Notes: generated by a model not told the origin, from the letters alone. Positions 27,536 to 36,320 are shown, counted from the stretch's first letter. The stretch: 64,000 bases of DNA from Plantibacter flavus (GCF_900177615.1 NZ_FXAP01000001.1:1-64000), one strand, 5' to 3'. Translations and numbers: made by a program.

Positions 27536-28912
27536 ATGACCGCCGCCACCTCGGAATCGTCCGCCCCTCGAACCCTCGTGATCCTCGGTGCCGGGGGCGA
27601 TCTCACAGCCCGACTCCTGTTGCCGGGACTCGCGTCGCTCCTCGCCTCCCCGCGTGGCGAGGCGGTGCGCCTCATCGGGGTCGACCGCTCCGAGTCGAGC
27701 GACGAGGCCTGGCGGAAGCGCGTCGAGACCGCGTTCTCCGACGCCCCGTCGAAGCTCGCCGAGACGATCGTCGCCGAGACCACCTACGTGCAGGCCGACG
27801 TCTCGGATCCGGCGTCGCTCGAACGCGTCCTCGCGGCAGCCGGACCGAACGTCGCCCTCTACTTCGCCCTGCCGCCCGCCATCACCCTGCTCGCGTGCAA
27901 AGCGCTGCGGAAGCTGGAGCTCCCCAAGGGCATCATGCTCGCCCTCGAGAAGCCGTTCGGCACCGACTACGCCTCCGCCCGTTCGCTCAACCGCCTGCTC
28001 CAGCACCTGGTGCCGGAGGAGCAGGTGTTCCGCGTCGACCATTTCCTCGGCAAGTCGACGGTCCTCAACCTGCTCGGCCTCCGCTTCGCGAACCGCATCT
28101 TCGAACCGCTGCTCTCGGCCGACAACGTCGAACGCGTCGACATCGTCTTCGACGAGCAGTTGGCGCTCGAGGGTCGTGCCGGATACTACGACCGCGCGGG
28201 CGCCCTGATCGACATGATCCAGAGTCACCTGCTCCTCGTCCTCGCGTTCGCGGCCATGGAGCCACCGGCGAGCGTCGACGCCGAGGATCTGCGCGGCGGT
28301 ATGGCCCAAGTGCTGCGAGCGACCCGCCCGTGGAAGGCGAACGGCACGGAGAGTCGGCGTGCACGCTACGGCGCCGGGACGATCGGGGACCGCGAGCTGC
28401 CCGCCTACATCGACGAGCAGGGCGTGGACCCGTCGCACCACACGGAGACGCTCGCCGAGATGACGCTCGCGATCGACAACTGGCGTTGGGCCGGTGTCCC
28501 GTTCGTGCTGCGGTCCGGGAAGGCGCTGGCGGACACCCGTCAGGAGATCGTCTTCACCTTCAAACCGGTGCCGCACCTCCCGTCCGGCCTGCACGGCATG
28601 AAGACCCCGGCGCGGCTCCGCATCGGTCTGAAGCCGGCTTCGCTCGACCTCGACCTGATGATCAACGGCGAGGACGACCCCTTCGAGCTGGACCCGGTCG
28701 CCCTCCACGCGGAACTCCAGGCGGGGCAGCTCAGTGCCTACGGCGAGGTCCTGTCGAGCATCCTCGAGGGTGACCCGACCCTGTCGGTGCGCGGTGACGT
28801 CGCCGAGCAGTGCTGGCGGATCGTCGCGCCGGTCCTCAAAGCGTGGCGCAAGGACGAAGTGTCGATCGACACCTACCCGGCCGGCACCGCGGGCCCGAGG
28901 TCCTGGCACTGA
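27536..28912 (+). CDS. zwf: Glucose-6-phosphate dehydrogenase family protein
   Basis: A 458-residue enzyme, slightly shorter than typical Zwf (about 480-510). It has the NADP-binding start LVILGAGGDLTARLLLPGL, the family motif EKPFGTDYASARSLN and the substrate/catalytic segment RVDHFLGKS near residue 166, where RIDHYLGKE is usual. It would oxidise glucose-6-phosphate to 6-phosphogluconolactone. It stands alone between palindromic elements rather than beside tkt, tal and opcA, so it may be a second, diverged paralogue; its true substrate is uncertain. Confidence 0.85.
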   Translation: MTAATSESSAPRTLVILGAGGDLTARLLLPGLASLLASPRGEAVRLIGVDRSESSDEAWRKRVETAFSDAPSKLAETIVAETTYVQADVSDPASLERVLAAAGPNVALYFALPPAITLLACKALRKLELPKGIMLALEKPFGTDYASARSLNRLLQHLVPEEQVFRVDHFLGKSTVLNLLGLRFANRIFEPLLSADNVERVDIVFDEQLALEGRAGYYDRAGALIDMIQSHLLLVLAFAAMEPPASVDAEDLRGGMAQVLRATRPWKANGTESRRARYGAGTIGDRELPAYIDEQGVDPSHHTETLAEMTLAIDNWRWAGVPFVLRSGKALADTRQEIVFTFKPVPHLPSGLHGMKTPARLRIGLKPASLDLDLMINGEDDPFELDPVALHAELQAGQLSAYGEVLSSILEGDPTLSVRGDVAEQCWRIVAPVLKAWRKDEVSIDTYPAGTAGPRSWH

Positions 28913-28952
28913 CCCGTCCCTCGTGATCAGTGTGGTCACTTCGGTGTCCGGC

Positions 28953-29124
28953 GCCAGCGCGGTGCGCTGACGTGAGCGCGATCCACCGGACCGAGCGCGC
29001 CCCTCTGGAGGCCCGCGCTCGCGCGGCTGGGTAGCGCTCACGCCGCTTCGGCAGCGCTCGCGCGAGCGCACCGCGCTGGCGCCCACCAACCCGCGCTCGG
29101 TCGAGCGCACCGCGCTGGCGTCAG
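28953..29124. repeat. Large palindromic intergenic element, copy B
   Basis: Begins gccagcgcggtgcgctgacg (28953), has cctctggagg near 29004 and ends with two copies of agcgcaccgcgctggc (29065-29080 and about 29104-29119). It fills most of the 247-bp gap between the dehydrogenase and acetyltransferase genes, which run in the same direction. Confidence 0.8.
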
Positions 29125-29159
29125 TAGACTTCTCGGAGGTTCTGACAGGAGGAGGCGGG

Positions 29160-29678
29160 ATGGTCGAGCAGGCTCAGCAGGGGTATGTCGTCCGTCGGGC
29201 CCGCACGAGCGACGTCCGACGCATCCAGGCACTCGTCGAACCACTCGTGCAGCAGCGCATCCTCCTCGGCAAGGACGACGTCGTGTTCTACGAAGCCGTC
29301 CAGGAGTTCCGCGTCGCCGAGACACCCGACGGCGAACTCATCGGCTGCGGCGCGCTGCACGTCATCTGGGAGGACCTCGGTGAGGTCCGCACGCTCGCCG
29401 TCTCCGCAGACCACCTCGGCACCGGGGTCGGCCACGCGCTCGTCGAGCGCCTCGAGCACGACGCGATCGAGCTCGGCCTGCGTCGCTTGTTCTGCCTGAC
29501 CTTCGAAACCGGCTTCTTCACGAGGCACGGCTATCAGGAGATCGGCGAGGAGATCGTCCCACCCGAGGTCTACGCACAGCTCGTGCGCTCGTCGGACGAA
29601 GGTGTCGCGGAGTTCCTCGACCTCGCGCGGGTCAAGCCGAATACGCTCGGTAACACCCGGATGCTCAAGCTGCTCTGA
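29160..29678 (+). CDS. ArgA-like amino-acid N-acetyltransferase (GNAT)
   Basis: A 172-residue GNAT protein of the short N-acetylglutamate synthase type. The acetyl-CoA-binding segment VRTLAVSADHLGTGVGHALVERL and the C-terminal RLFCLTFETGFFTRHGYQEIGEE match ArgA-like stand-alone GNAT domains, and the tail MLKLL resembles known actinobacterial members. It would acetylate glutamate for arginine synthesis (inferred). ATG at 29160 is preceded by a strong AGGAGGAGG. No arginine genes are adjacent. Confidence 0.8.
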   Translation: MVEQAQQGYVVRRARTSDVRRIQALVEPLVQQRILLGKDDVVFYEAVQEFRVAETPDGELIGCGALHVIWEDLGEVRTLAVSADHLGTGVGHALVERLEHDAIELGLRRLFCLTFETGFFTRHGYQEIGEEIVPPEVYAQLVRSSDEGVAEFLDLARVKPNTLGNTRMLKLL

Positions 29679-29723
29679 ACCACAGCTTGAAGGTTGGCGC
29701 TCGTCGGAGTAACCGATGAGACC

Positions 29724-29815
29724 GTTCACAATACCTCGCTGATCAGTGATTTCGCGCACTTTCAGCGCGAAGCCCGTGCTCAGATGAGCAGGCCCGGATT
29801 TACGTGCCGTTCACA
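29724..29815 (+). promoter_or_regulatory. Two GTTCACA motifs upstream of the secreted nuclease gene
   Basis: GTTCACA occurs at 29724-29730 and at 29809-29815 in the 260-bp region before the start at 29939, and a hairpin ttcgcgc/gcgcgaa lies between them. The motif resembles the GTTCA core of actinobacterial PhoP boxes, fitting a phosphate-scavenging gene, but the two copies are 85 bp apart rather than adjacent. Confidence 0.3.
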
Positions 29816-29938
29816 TTCGCGGTGGTCTTCCGTCACGCATGTCGGTTAGCTTGTGAGGCACTACCCATCGTCTGTGCCTCGAATGGGGGGTGCGTTGTCG
29901 CGCGCTCCGAACGAGGACGGCCCTCGATTCGGAGCCAC

Positions 29939-32900
29939 ATGTCGTTCAAACACCCGTGGAGGCTGTCCGCCTTCGCCGCCCTTGCCGGGCTCGTCGCCGC
30001 ACCCCTCGTGGCGACACCCGCCGTCGCCTCGACCGACGGCCTCGGCGTCGTCATCAACGAGGCCTACCTCTCGGGCGGGAGCGCGAACGCGCCCTACCTG
30101 AACAAGTTCGTCGAGCTCTACAACCCGAGCGATGCGCCAGTCGACATCAGCGGCTGGTCGATCCAGTACCGCAAGCTCGACGGCGTCGGCGCCTCGTCCA
30201 CCGTGGTGCCACTCACCGGCTCCATCGCGGCAGGCGGCTACTACCTCGTCTCCGGCTCCTCGAACGGCGCCAACGGCGTCGCACTGCCGACCCCCGACGT
30301 CACGAGCACCCTCAGCCCCCAGGGACAGAACGGCACGATCGCCCTCGTCGCCTCGACCGCGGCGGTCACGCTCCCGACCGGTTCGGTCACGGGCAACCCG
30401 GCCATCGTCGACCTCCTCGGCTACGGCACCTCGAACACCTTCGAGACGGCAGCGTCCCCGTCGCCGTCGGGCAACAGCGTCCCGCAGTCGATCGCGCGCA
30501 CCGCCTTCGCCGACACCGACAGCAACGCCGCCGACTTCACGCTCAGCGACACGGTGACGCCGCAGAACAGCGCCGGCGACACCCCGGTCGACCCTGAGCC
30601 CACCCCGGAGCCGACCCCCGAACCCACCGACCCGACCACGCCGGTCGAGCCCGGCACGGCGACGATCGCCGCCATCCAGGGCACCGGCGCCGCGAGCACG
30701 ATGGTCGGCCAGACCGTCACCACCACGGGCTTCGTCACCGCGAGCTTCCCGACCGGCGGCTTCAACGGCTACTACCTGCAGACCGCGGGCACCGGTGGAG
30801 CGATCGACCCCGCGACGCACCTCGCGTCCGACGGTGTCTTCGTCTACTCGCCGGCCACCGTCGGCTCCGTCGCCGTCGGCCAGTACCTGCAGGTCACCGG
30901 CGTCGTGGACGAGTACTACGGCCTGACGCAGCTGAAGGTCACGGACCCGGCCGCCGTCACGGCGCTCGACGCCACCGGCGTCACCGCACCGACCGCCGCG
31001 AGTGTCGCCTTCCCGGCGACCGACGAGGAGCGCGAACGCCTCGAGGGCATGCTGCTCGCCCCCGCCGGCGACTACACGGTCACCGACAACTACAGCACGA
31101 ACCGCTACGGCGAGATCGCGCTCGCGGCATCGACGACGCCGTTCGTCACGCCGACGGTCCTCGGCAAGCCCGGTTCCGCTGAGGCTCTCGCAGCCGCGGC
31201 GCGGGTCCCGGCGGAGAAGGTCGTCCTCGACGACGGCGCGACCGTCGACTTCTCGAAGGCGGAGAACACCGGCACCCCGCTGCCGTACCTCTCGACCACC
31301 GCGCCCGTCCGGGTCGGTGCCGCCGTCGACTTCACCGCTCCGGTCGTCTTCGACTTCCGCAACAGCAACTGGAAGTTCCAGCCCACGCAGCAGCTGACCG
31401 GTGCCAACACGGCGACCGTGCAGCCGGCCACGTTCGAGAACACGCGCTCCTCCTCGCCTCGCGGTGTCGGTGGCGACGTGTCCCTCGCGACCTTCAACGT
31501 CCTCAACTACTTCGCCACCACCGGCGACTCCCGCACCGGGTGCACCTTCTACACCGACCGTCAGGGCGGCAAGACGACGGTGAACAATTCCGACGCCGCC
31601 GGCTGCGGTGTCCGAGGTGCGGCGACGGCCGAGAGCCTCGCCCGTCAGCAGGCGAAGATCGTCTCCGCGATCAACGCCCTGGACGCCGACGTCGTCTCGC
31701 TCGAGGAGATCCAGAACTCCGCCTCGATCGGGCTCGACCGCGACGACGCCCTCAAGACGCTGACCGCGGCGCTCAACGCCGATGCCGGCGAGGGCACCTG
31801 GACGTTCGTTCCGTCGCCCGCGAAGGTCCCCACGGACGAGGACGTCATCCGCACGGCCTTCATCTACAAGTCCGCCACCGTCGAGACCGTCGGTGAATCG
31901 CGCATCCTGCTCGACTCGCCCGCCTTCGACAACGCCCGTGAGCCCGACGCGCAGGCGTTCAAGCCCAAGGGTGCGGACGACGCCGCGACGTTCCTCGTGA
32001 TCGCGAACCACTTCAAGTCGAAGAGCACCTCGGCAGCGGCCACCGGTGACAACGCCAACACCGGTCAGGGCGCCTTCACCGGCGACCGCACGCGTCAGGC
32101 GAAGGCCCTCGTGACCTTCGCGGACACGGTCTCGAAGGACGTCGGCACGAAGAAGGTCTTCCTCGTCGGTGACTTCAACTCCTACGACGCCGAGGACCCG
32201 CTGGACGTGCTCCGCGACGCCGGCTACATCAGCCAGGAGGCCAAGACCGGCGAGTACACCTACGCGTACGAAGGCGCGGTCGGGTCCCTCGACCACATCT
32301 TCGCGTCGCCGGCAGCCGACCAGAGCGTCACCGGCGCCGACGTGTGGAACATCAACTCCGTCGAGTCGATCGCCCTCGAGTACTCCCGCTACAACGCGAA
32401 CGTGACCGACTTCACCGTGCCGGACATGTTCCGCTCGAGCGACCACGATCCCGTGATCGTCGGCATCAGCGCCGACGCGAGCGAGTCCGCGACCGTCAAC
32501 CTGCTCAACATCAACGACTTCCACGGTCGGATCGACGCCAACACGACGAAGTTCGCGGGCACGATCGAGCAGCTCAAGGCGATGTTCGCGCCTGACCAGA
32601 CGGCGTTCATCTCCGCTGGTGACAACATCGGCGCCTCGCTCTTCGCCTCGTCGTCGCAGCAGGACCAGCCGACGATCGACGTGCTCAACGCGCTCGGCCT
32701 GAAGGCCTCCGCGGTGGGCAACCACGAGTTCGACCAGGGCTACGGCGACCTCGTCGACCGTGTCATGGCCGACGGGAAGAACGCCGCCTGGCCGTACCTC
32801 GGGGCGAACGTCTACAAGAAGGGAACGAAGAACCCGGCGCTCAAGGAGTACACGATCCTCGACATCGACGGAGTGAAGGTCGCCGTCGTCGGCGCCATCA

Positions 32901-34852
32901 CGCAGGAGACGCCGACGCTCGTGTCGCCCGCCGGCATCGCCGACCTCGACTTCGGGGACCCGGTCGAGGCCGTGAACCGCGTCGCGGCGCAGCTCACCGA
33001 CGGCGACGAGTCCAACGGTGAGGCGGACGTCATCGTCGCCGAGTACCACGAGGGTGCTGGAGCCGGCACGCCGGACGGCGCGACCCTCGAGCAGGAGCTC
33101 GCGGAACAGAGCGCCTTCACCGAGATCGTCACCACGACGAGCGCGGACGTCGACGCCATCTTCACCGGCCACACGCACAAGCAGTACGCGTGGGACGCTC
33201 CGATCCCCGGCGTGACCGGCAAGACCCGTCCGGTGCTCCAGACCGGCAGCTACGGCGAGTTCATCGGTCAGATCACGCTGACCGTCGACCGCGCGTCGGG
33301 TGACGTCACCGCCTACACGGCGAAGAACGTCGCACGCACCACGGTGGCCGAGGCCGACCTGGTCAAGCAGTTCCCGGCGGTCGCGACGGTCAAGACGATC
33401 ACCGACAAGGCCCTCGCGGTCGCGGCCGAGATCGGCAACCAGAAGATCGGTGAGGCGAAGGCCGACATCACCCGCGCGTTCAACAACGGGGTGAAGGACG
33501 ACCGCGGCGCCGAGTCGACGCTCGGTGCGCTCGTCGCCGACTCGCTCCGTGCCTCGCTCTCGAGCGCTGACCGGGGCGGAGCCGACATCGGCATCGTCAA
33601 CCCGGGCGGCATGCGCGAGGAGATCCTCGCGGGCGACATCACCTACGCCGAGGCGAACGCCGTGCTGCCGTTCCTCAACAACCTGTGGACGACCTCGCTC
33701 ACTGGTGCACAGTTCAAGACCGTGCTCGAGCAGCAGTGGCAGCTCGACGCGGCCGGGAACGTGCCGTCCCGTCCGTACCTGCAGCTCGGACTGTCGTCGA
33801 ATGTGCAGTACACGTTCGACCCCACGAAGGCCCAGGGACAGCGGATCACGAGCATCACGGTGAACGGTGCGCCGATCGACCCGAGCAAGAGCTACCGGAT
33901 CGGCTCCTTCAGCTTCCTGCTGCAGGGTGGCGACAACTTCCGAGAGTTCGCGAACGGCACGGACACGCGCGACTCCGGTCTCGTCGACCGCGACGCGTGG
34001 ATCGCCTACCTGACGGCGAACAGCCCGGTGGCCCCGGACTTCGCCCGCCAGAGCGTGCAGGTCACGAACGCGCCGACCGCAGCGGTCGCCGCAGGGAAGA
34101 CGGTCACGTTCGACGTCGCGAAGCTCGACCTCACCTCGACCGGCAGCCCGGTGAACACCTCGCTGACGATCGAACTCAACGGCTCGCCGATCGGGACGGT
34201 CCCGGTCACCGCGGGGGCCGCGACGGTGTCCTTCACCGTCCCGGCGGGTACCGCTGACGGCGCGGCGACGGTGCGCCTCACGGCACTCGAGTCGGGGACG
34301 ACGCTGACGGTGCCGCTCACGGTCGCGACGCCGCCGGTGGTCACCCCGCCGACGCCCGCACCGGAGTCCGCGCTCATCCAGGCGCTCAAGGACCTCATCA
34401 AGGCGATCACCGACTTCATCATCGGCAAGCTCGCCACGATCCACGTCGGCAAGGAGTACGCCGGCACCTGGGTCAGCGTCTGGTTGCACTCCGACCCGAT
34501 CCTCGTCAGCGACGGCCTCGTGCAGGTCGACGCGGACGGCAACGTGCAGGTCACGGTCCCTGAGGACGCGCCGGTCGGTGCCCACCGCCTCGTCGTCCAG
34601 GACGCCGACGGCAACGTCATCGGCTGGCAGGACATCGTCGTGCAGGCTGCGGCGGTCGACCCCGGCACCGACCCGGGCACCCAGCCCGGTGCAGGCGGCG
34701 GGACCGGTTCGGGTACGGCCGGCGGCAGCCAGGACGGCAGTCTGAGCAAGACCGGTGCCGAGCCGTGGGGGAACGCGGCGCTCGCCGCTCTGCTCCTCGT
34801 CGGTGGCCTCGCGCTCGTGATCGCCCGTCGTCGCTCGGCGCAGCAGCTCTAG
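29939..34852 (+). CDS. Secreted multidomain nuclease / 5'-nucleotidase with LSKTG-type C-terminal anchor
   Basis: A 1637-residue exported protein. Order: signal peptide (to about residue 31), lamin-tail domain (VINEAYLSGGSANAPYLNKF), PEPTPEPT linker, OB-like domain, ExeM/NucH-type endonuclease-exonuclease-phosphatase domain from about 514 (SLATFNVLNYF, LVGDFNSYDAEDP, SDHDP), metallophosphoesterase from about 854 (INDFHGRID, SAGDNIG, GNHEFDQG, GHTHKQY), 5'-nucleotidase C-terminal domain (NPGGMRE near 1221), Ig-like region, and LSKTG (about residue 1602) with a hydrophobic helix and RRR. It could degrade extracellular DNA and strip phosphate from the nucleotides. ATG at 29939 has GGAG close upstream. 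Confidence 0.9.
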   Translation: MSFKHPWRLSAFAALAGLVAAPLVATPAVASTDGLGVVINEAYLSGGSANAPYLNKFVELYNPSDAPVDISGWSIQYRKLDGVGASSTVVPLTGSIAAGGYYLVSGSSNGANGVALPTPDVTSTLSPQGQNGTIALVASTAAVTLPTGSVTGNPAIVDLLGYGTSNTFETAASPSPSGNSVPQSIARTAFADTDSNAADFTLSDTVTPQNSAGDTPVDPEPTPEPTPEPTDPTTPVEPGTATIAAIQGTGAASTMVGQTVTTTGFVTASFPTGGFNGYYLQTAGTGGAIDPATHLASDGVFVYSPATVGSVAVGQYLQVTGVVDEYYGLTQLKVTDPAAVTALDATGVTAPTAASVAFPATDEERERLEGMLLAPAGDYTVTDNYSTNRYGEIALAASTTPFVTPTVLGKPGSAEALAAAARVPAEKVVLDDGATVDFSKAENTGTPLPYLSTTAPVRVGAAVDFTAPVVFDFRNSNWKFQPTQQLTGANTATVQPATFENTRSSSPRGVGGDVSLATFNVLNYFATTGDSRTGCTFYTDRQGGKTTVNNSDAAGCGVRGAATAESLARQQAKIVSAINALDADVVSLEEIQNSASIGLDRDDALKTLTAALNADAGEGTWTFVPSPAKVPTDEDVIRTAFIYKSATVETVGESRILLDSPAFDNAREPDAQAFKPKGADDAATFLVIANHFKSKSTSAAATGDNANTGQGAFTGDRTRQAKALVTFADTVSKDVGTKKVFLVGDFNSYDAEDPLDVLRDAGYISQEAKTGEYTYAYEGAVGSLDHIFASPAADQSVTGADVWNINSVESIALEYSRYNANVTDFTVPDMFRSSDHDPVIVGISADASESATVNLLNINDFHGRIDANTTKFAGTIEQLKAMFAPDQTAFISAGDNIGASLFASSSQQDQPTIDVLNALGLKASAVGNHEFDQGYGDLVDRVMADGKNAAWPYLGANVYKKGTKNPALKEYTILDIDGVKVAVVGAITQETPTLVSPAGIADLDFGDPVEAVNRVAAQLTDGDESNGEADVIVAEYHEGAGAGTPDGATLEQELAEQSAFTEIVTTTSADVDAIFTGHTHKQYAWDAPIPGVTGKTRPVLQTGSYGEFIGQITLTVDRASGDVTAYTAKNVARTTVAEADLVKQFPAVATVKTITDKALAVAAEIGNQKIGEAKADITRAFNNGVKDDRGAESTLGALVADSLRASLSSADRGGADIGIVNPGGMREEILAGDITYAEANAVLPFLNNLWTTSLTGAQFKTVLEQQWQLDAAGNVPSRPYLQLGLSSNVQYTFDPTKAQGQRITSITVNGAPIDPSKSYRIGSFSFLLQGGDNFREFANGTDTRDSGLVDRDAWIAYLTANSPVAPDFARQSVQVTNAPTAAVAAGKTVTFDVAKLDLTSTGSPVNTSLTIELNGSPIGTVPVTAGAATVSFTVPAGTADGAATVRLTALESGTTLTVPLTVATPPVVTPPTPAPESALIQALKDLIKAITDFIIGKLATIHVGKEYAGTWVSVWLHSDPILVSDGLVQVDADGNVQVTVPEDAPVGAHRLVVQDADGNVIGWQDIVVQAAAVDPGTDPGTQPGAGGGTGSGTAGGSQDGSLSKTGAEPWGNAALAALLLVGGLALVIARRRSAQQL

Positions 34853-34895
34853 GCTCTCTCACCACCCAGCACCACCCAGCATCATCCAGCATCAT

Positions 34896-34950
34896 CCCGA
34901 TGCCCCGTCATCGGTCGGACCACGGTCCGCACCGACGGCGGGGCATCGGG
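34896..34950 (+). terminator. Terminator-like hairpin after the nuclease gene
   Basis: Twelve-base arms cccgatgccccg (34896-34907) and cggggcatcggg (34939-34950), with further inner pairing (tcggt/accga). It is preceded by four 10-bp tandem units of the type agcaccaccc/agcatcatcc (34865-34897 or so). Confidence 0.65.
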
Positions 34951-34970
34951 CGTTTCCGCGCCACTGCACT

Positions 34971-34976
34971 TAATCT
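34971..34976 (+). promoter_or_regulatory. -10 element TAATCT, predicted leaderless start at 34983
   Basis: TAATCT ends 6 nt before the ATG at 34983 and favours this start over the GTG at 34977, which overlaps the hexamer's flank. Confidence 0.5.
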
Positions 34977-34982
34977 GTGAGC

Positions 34983-35648
34983 ATGTCGAGCCTCACGAAT
35001 CCCCGCGGACCGGAGCGGCCCGCCGTCTACTGGCGACGCAGGTTGATCGTGTTCGGCGTCCTGCTCGCCGTCATCGTCCTGGTCATCGTGCTCATCGTCC
35101 GTCTCGCGTCGGGTCCGGGCGCCGAGAACACCGCCGCGACGCCCACGCCGACGCCCACCGCGACCCCCGCGCCGACAGCCGCGCCGGAAGCGTCGACGAC
35201 CGCTCCGATCGATGAGGCCGCGACCACCGACCCCGGTTCGGCGGCCGCGTGCACCGCCGATCAGATCCGCGTCGAGGCCGTCGTGAACGGGTCGAGCTTC
35301 GCGGCCGATGAACTGCCGCAGCTCTCGCTCAGTGTGACGAACACCGGCTCGGCGGCGTGCACGATGAACGCCGGCACGAGCCAGCAGGTGTTCACCGTTT
35401 CGAGCGGTGAGGAACCGTACTGGACGTCGACCGACTGCCAGACCGCACCGAGCGATCAGCAGGTCCTGCTCGAGCCGGGGAAGACGGTGTCGTCGAACCC
35501 GCCGATCACCTGGGACCGCACGCGGTCGGCGCCCGACACCTGCGACCAGCCGCGCGACCCCGTGCCCGCCGCTGGCGCCTCGTACCACCTGAACACGTCG
35601 ATCGGCGGCTTCGCCTCCGCCGACAGTGCGCAGTTCCTGCTCAACTGA
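34983..35648 (+). CDS. Membrane-anchored protein with Thr/Pro/Ala linker and small extracellular domain
   Basis: About 221 residues. A basic cytosolic start is followed by one transmembrane helix (LIVFGVLLAVIVLVIVLIVRL), a TPTPTPTATPAPTAAPE linker and an extracellular domain with paired cysteines (ACTADQIRV, ACTMNAG, DCQTAP, DTCDQP). The domain resembles DUF4232-type or Ig-like folds, but I cannot assign a family firmly. Length and layout are common in Micrococcales. It is transcribed from its own promoter, as suggested by TAATCT. Confidence 0.7.
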   Translation: MSSLTNPRGPERPAVYWRRRLIVFGVLLAVIVLVIVLIVRLASGPGAENTAATPTPTPTATPAPTAAPEASTTAPIDEAATTDPGSAAACTADQIRVEAVVNGSSFAADELPQLSLSVTNTGSAACTMNAGTSQQVFTVSSGEEPYWTSTDCQTAPSDQQVLLEPGKTVSSNPPITWDRTRSAPDTCDQPRDPVPAAGASYHLNTSIGGFASADSAQFLLN

Positions 35649-35658
35649 GTTCGCGCGT

Positions 35659-35721
35659 CACCGAGAGTGCTCGTTTCGTCCGCTGTCCGCGGATCAGGCG
35701 ACGCTTCGTGCACTCTCGGTG
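35659..35721. repeat. Nested inverted repeat with arms caccgagagtgc
   Basis: Perfect 12-bp arms caccgagagtgc (35659-35670) and gcactctcggtg (35710-35721) separated by 39 bp, with partial inner pairing. It lies 10 bp after one gene and 17 bp before the next on the same strand, so it probably works as a terminator or processing hairpin. Confidence 0.7.
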
Positions 35722-35726
35722 CCTGC

Positions 35727-35732
35727 GACAAT
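35727..35732 (+). promoter_or_regulatory. -10 element GACAAT, predicted leaderless start at 35739
   Basis: GACAAT ends 6 nt before the ATG at 35739; an earlier ATG at 35731 is out of frame. No Shine-Dalgarno site is seen. Confidence 0.45.
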
Positions 35733-35738
35733 GGACGC

Positions 35739-36146
35739 ATGGCGAAGCAGAAGCGACCCGAGTTCCGTTCCGAGCCCTTGGCCGCGGCCCTCGCCGCCGG
35801 CGACATGGTGGCCGTGGCACTCGCGTTGCGGAACGGCCGTTTCGTCGTCCCGCTCATGAAGCCGGGCAACCCCGACAAGCCGACCGAGACCGGCGAGGTC
35901 TGGATGTTCCGTCAGCCCGAGACCGCGAGGCTCGCGCTGCTCCTCTTCTCCGACGCGAAGAACAAGCCGGTCGCCCTGCCTCCCTACGTCGGCCTGCACG
36001 ACGGCACCTGGCTGGCGAGCTTCCTCCGCACCTACGGCGACGACATCGAGACGGTGCTCTTCGACGTCGCCGGTCCGCACTCGCTGCAGGCGTCGCCGGA
36101 GGAACTGCTGCGGGTCCTCGAGCTCGAGGCGCCGGCCGCCGAATAG
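35739..36146 (+). CDS. SseB N-terminal-like protein (135 aa)
   Basis: A 135-residue soluble protein without signal or membrane segment. It begins MAKQKRPEFRSEPLAAALAAG and continues with GRFVVPLMKP, TGEVWMFRQPETARLALLLFSD and LLRVLELEAPAAE, the pattern of SseB N-terminal-type domains found in actinobacterial hypothetical proteins. The family assignment is tentative and no molecular role is established. It converges with radA across a region rich in short repeats. Confidence 0.65.
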   Translation: MAKQKRPEFRSEPLAAALAAGDMVAVALALRNGRFVVPLMKPGNPDKPTETGEVWMFRQPETARLALLLFSDAKNKPVALPPYVGLHDGTWLASFLRTYGDDIETVLFDVAGPHSLQASPEELLRVLELEAPAAE

Positions 36147-36160
36147 CCCGACCCCGACCG

Positions 36161-36267
36161 CAAGTCCCGCTCTCAGCGTCGTCTGCGGTTCGCAACTCCT
36201 GCAGGTCGTCGTCCGGACGCGGGCAAGTCCCGTTCTGGGGCACTGCGGGACCAGTCCGCAGGAGTTG
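36161..36267. repeat. Intergenic composite of direct and inverted short repeats
   Basis: Direct repeats caagtcccg at 36161-36169 and 36224-36232, plus a perfect 10-bp inverted pair caactcctgc (36193-36202) / gcaggagttg (36258-36267). It sits between convergent genes, upstream of a further hairpin. Confidence 0.6.
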
Positions 36268-36278
36268 TGAACAGCATT

Positions 36279-36309
36279 CACCTGCTCTGGTTCTTGGAGC
36301 AGGCAGGTG
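36279..36309 (-). terminator. Weak hairpin after radA
   Basis: cacctgctc (36279-36287) pairs with gagcaggcaggtg (36297-36309) with a small bulge, 11 bp beyond the radA stop. No T-run. Confidence 0.4.
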
Positions 36310-36320
36310 GGCGGCTGCGC

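Noticed and set aside
26327-29110. Very long minus-strand frame continuing upstream of ppx (927 residues)
   Set aside because: Upstream of 27253 it is antisense to the dehydrogenase gene with Arg/Glu-rich composition typical of high-GC shadows; the ppx start is fixed by family similarity and TACTGT.
29861-34585. 1574-residue minus-strand frame opposite the nuclease/nucleotidase
   Set aside because: Composition is Arg/Asp/Val-rich shadow coding with no domain pattern; the plus strand has clear domains and codon bias.
34863-34895. Tandem 10-bp units agcaccaccc/agcatcatcc as a regulatory array
   Set aside because: Only four degenerate units directly after a stop codon; more likely slippage than a binding-site array.
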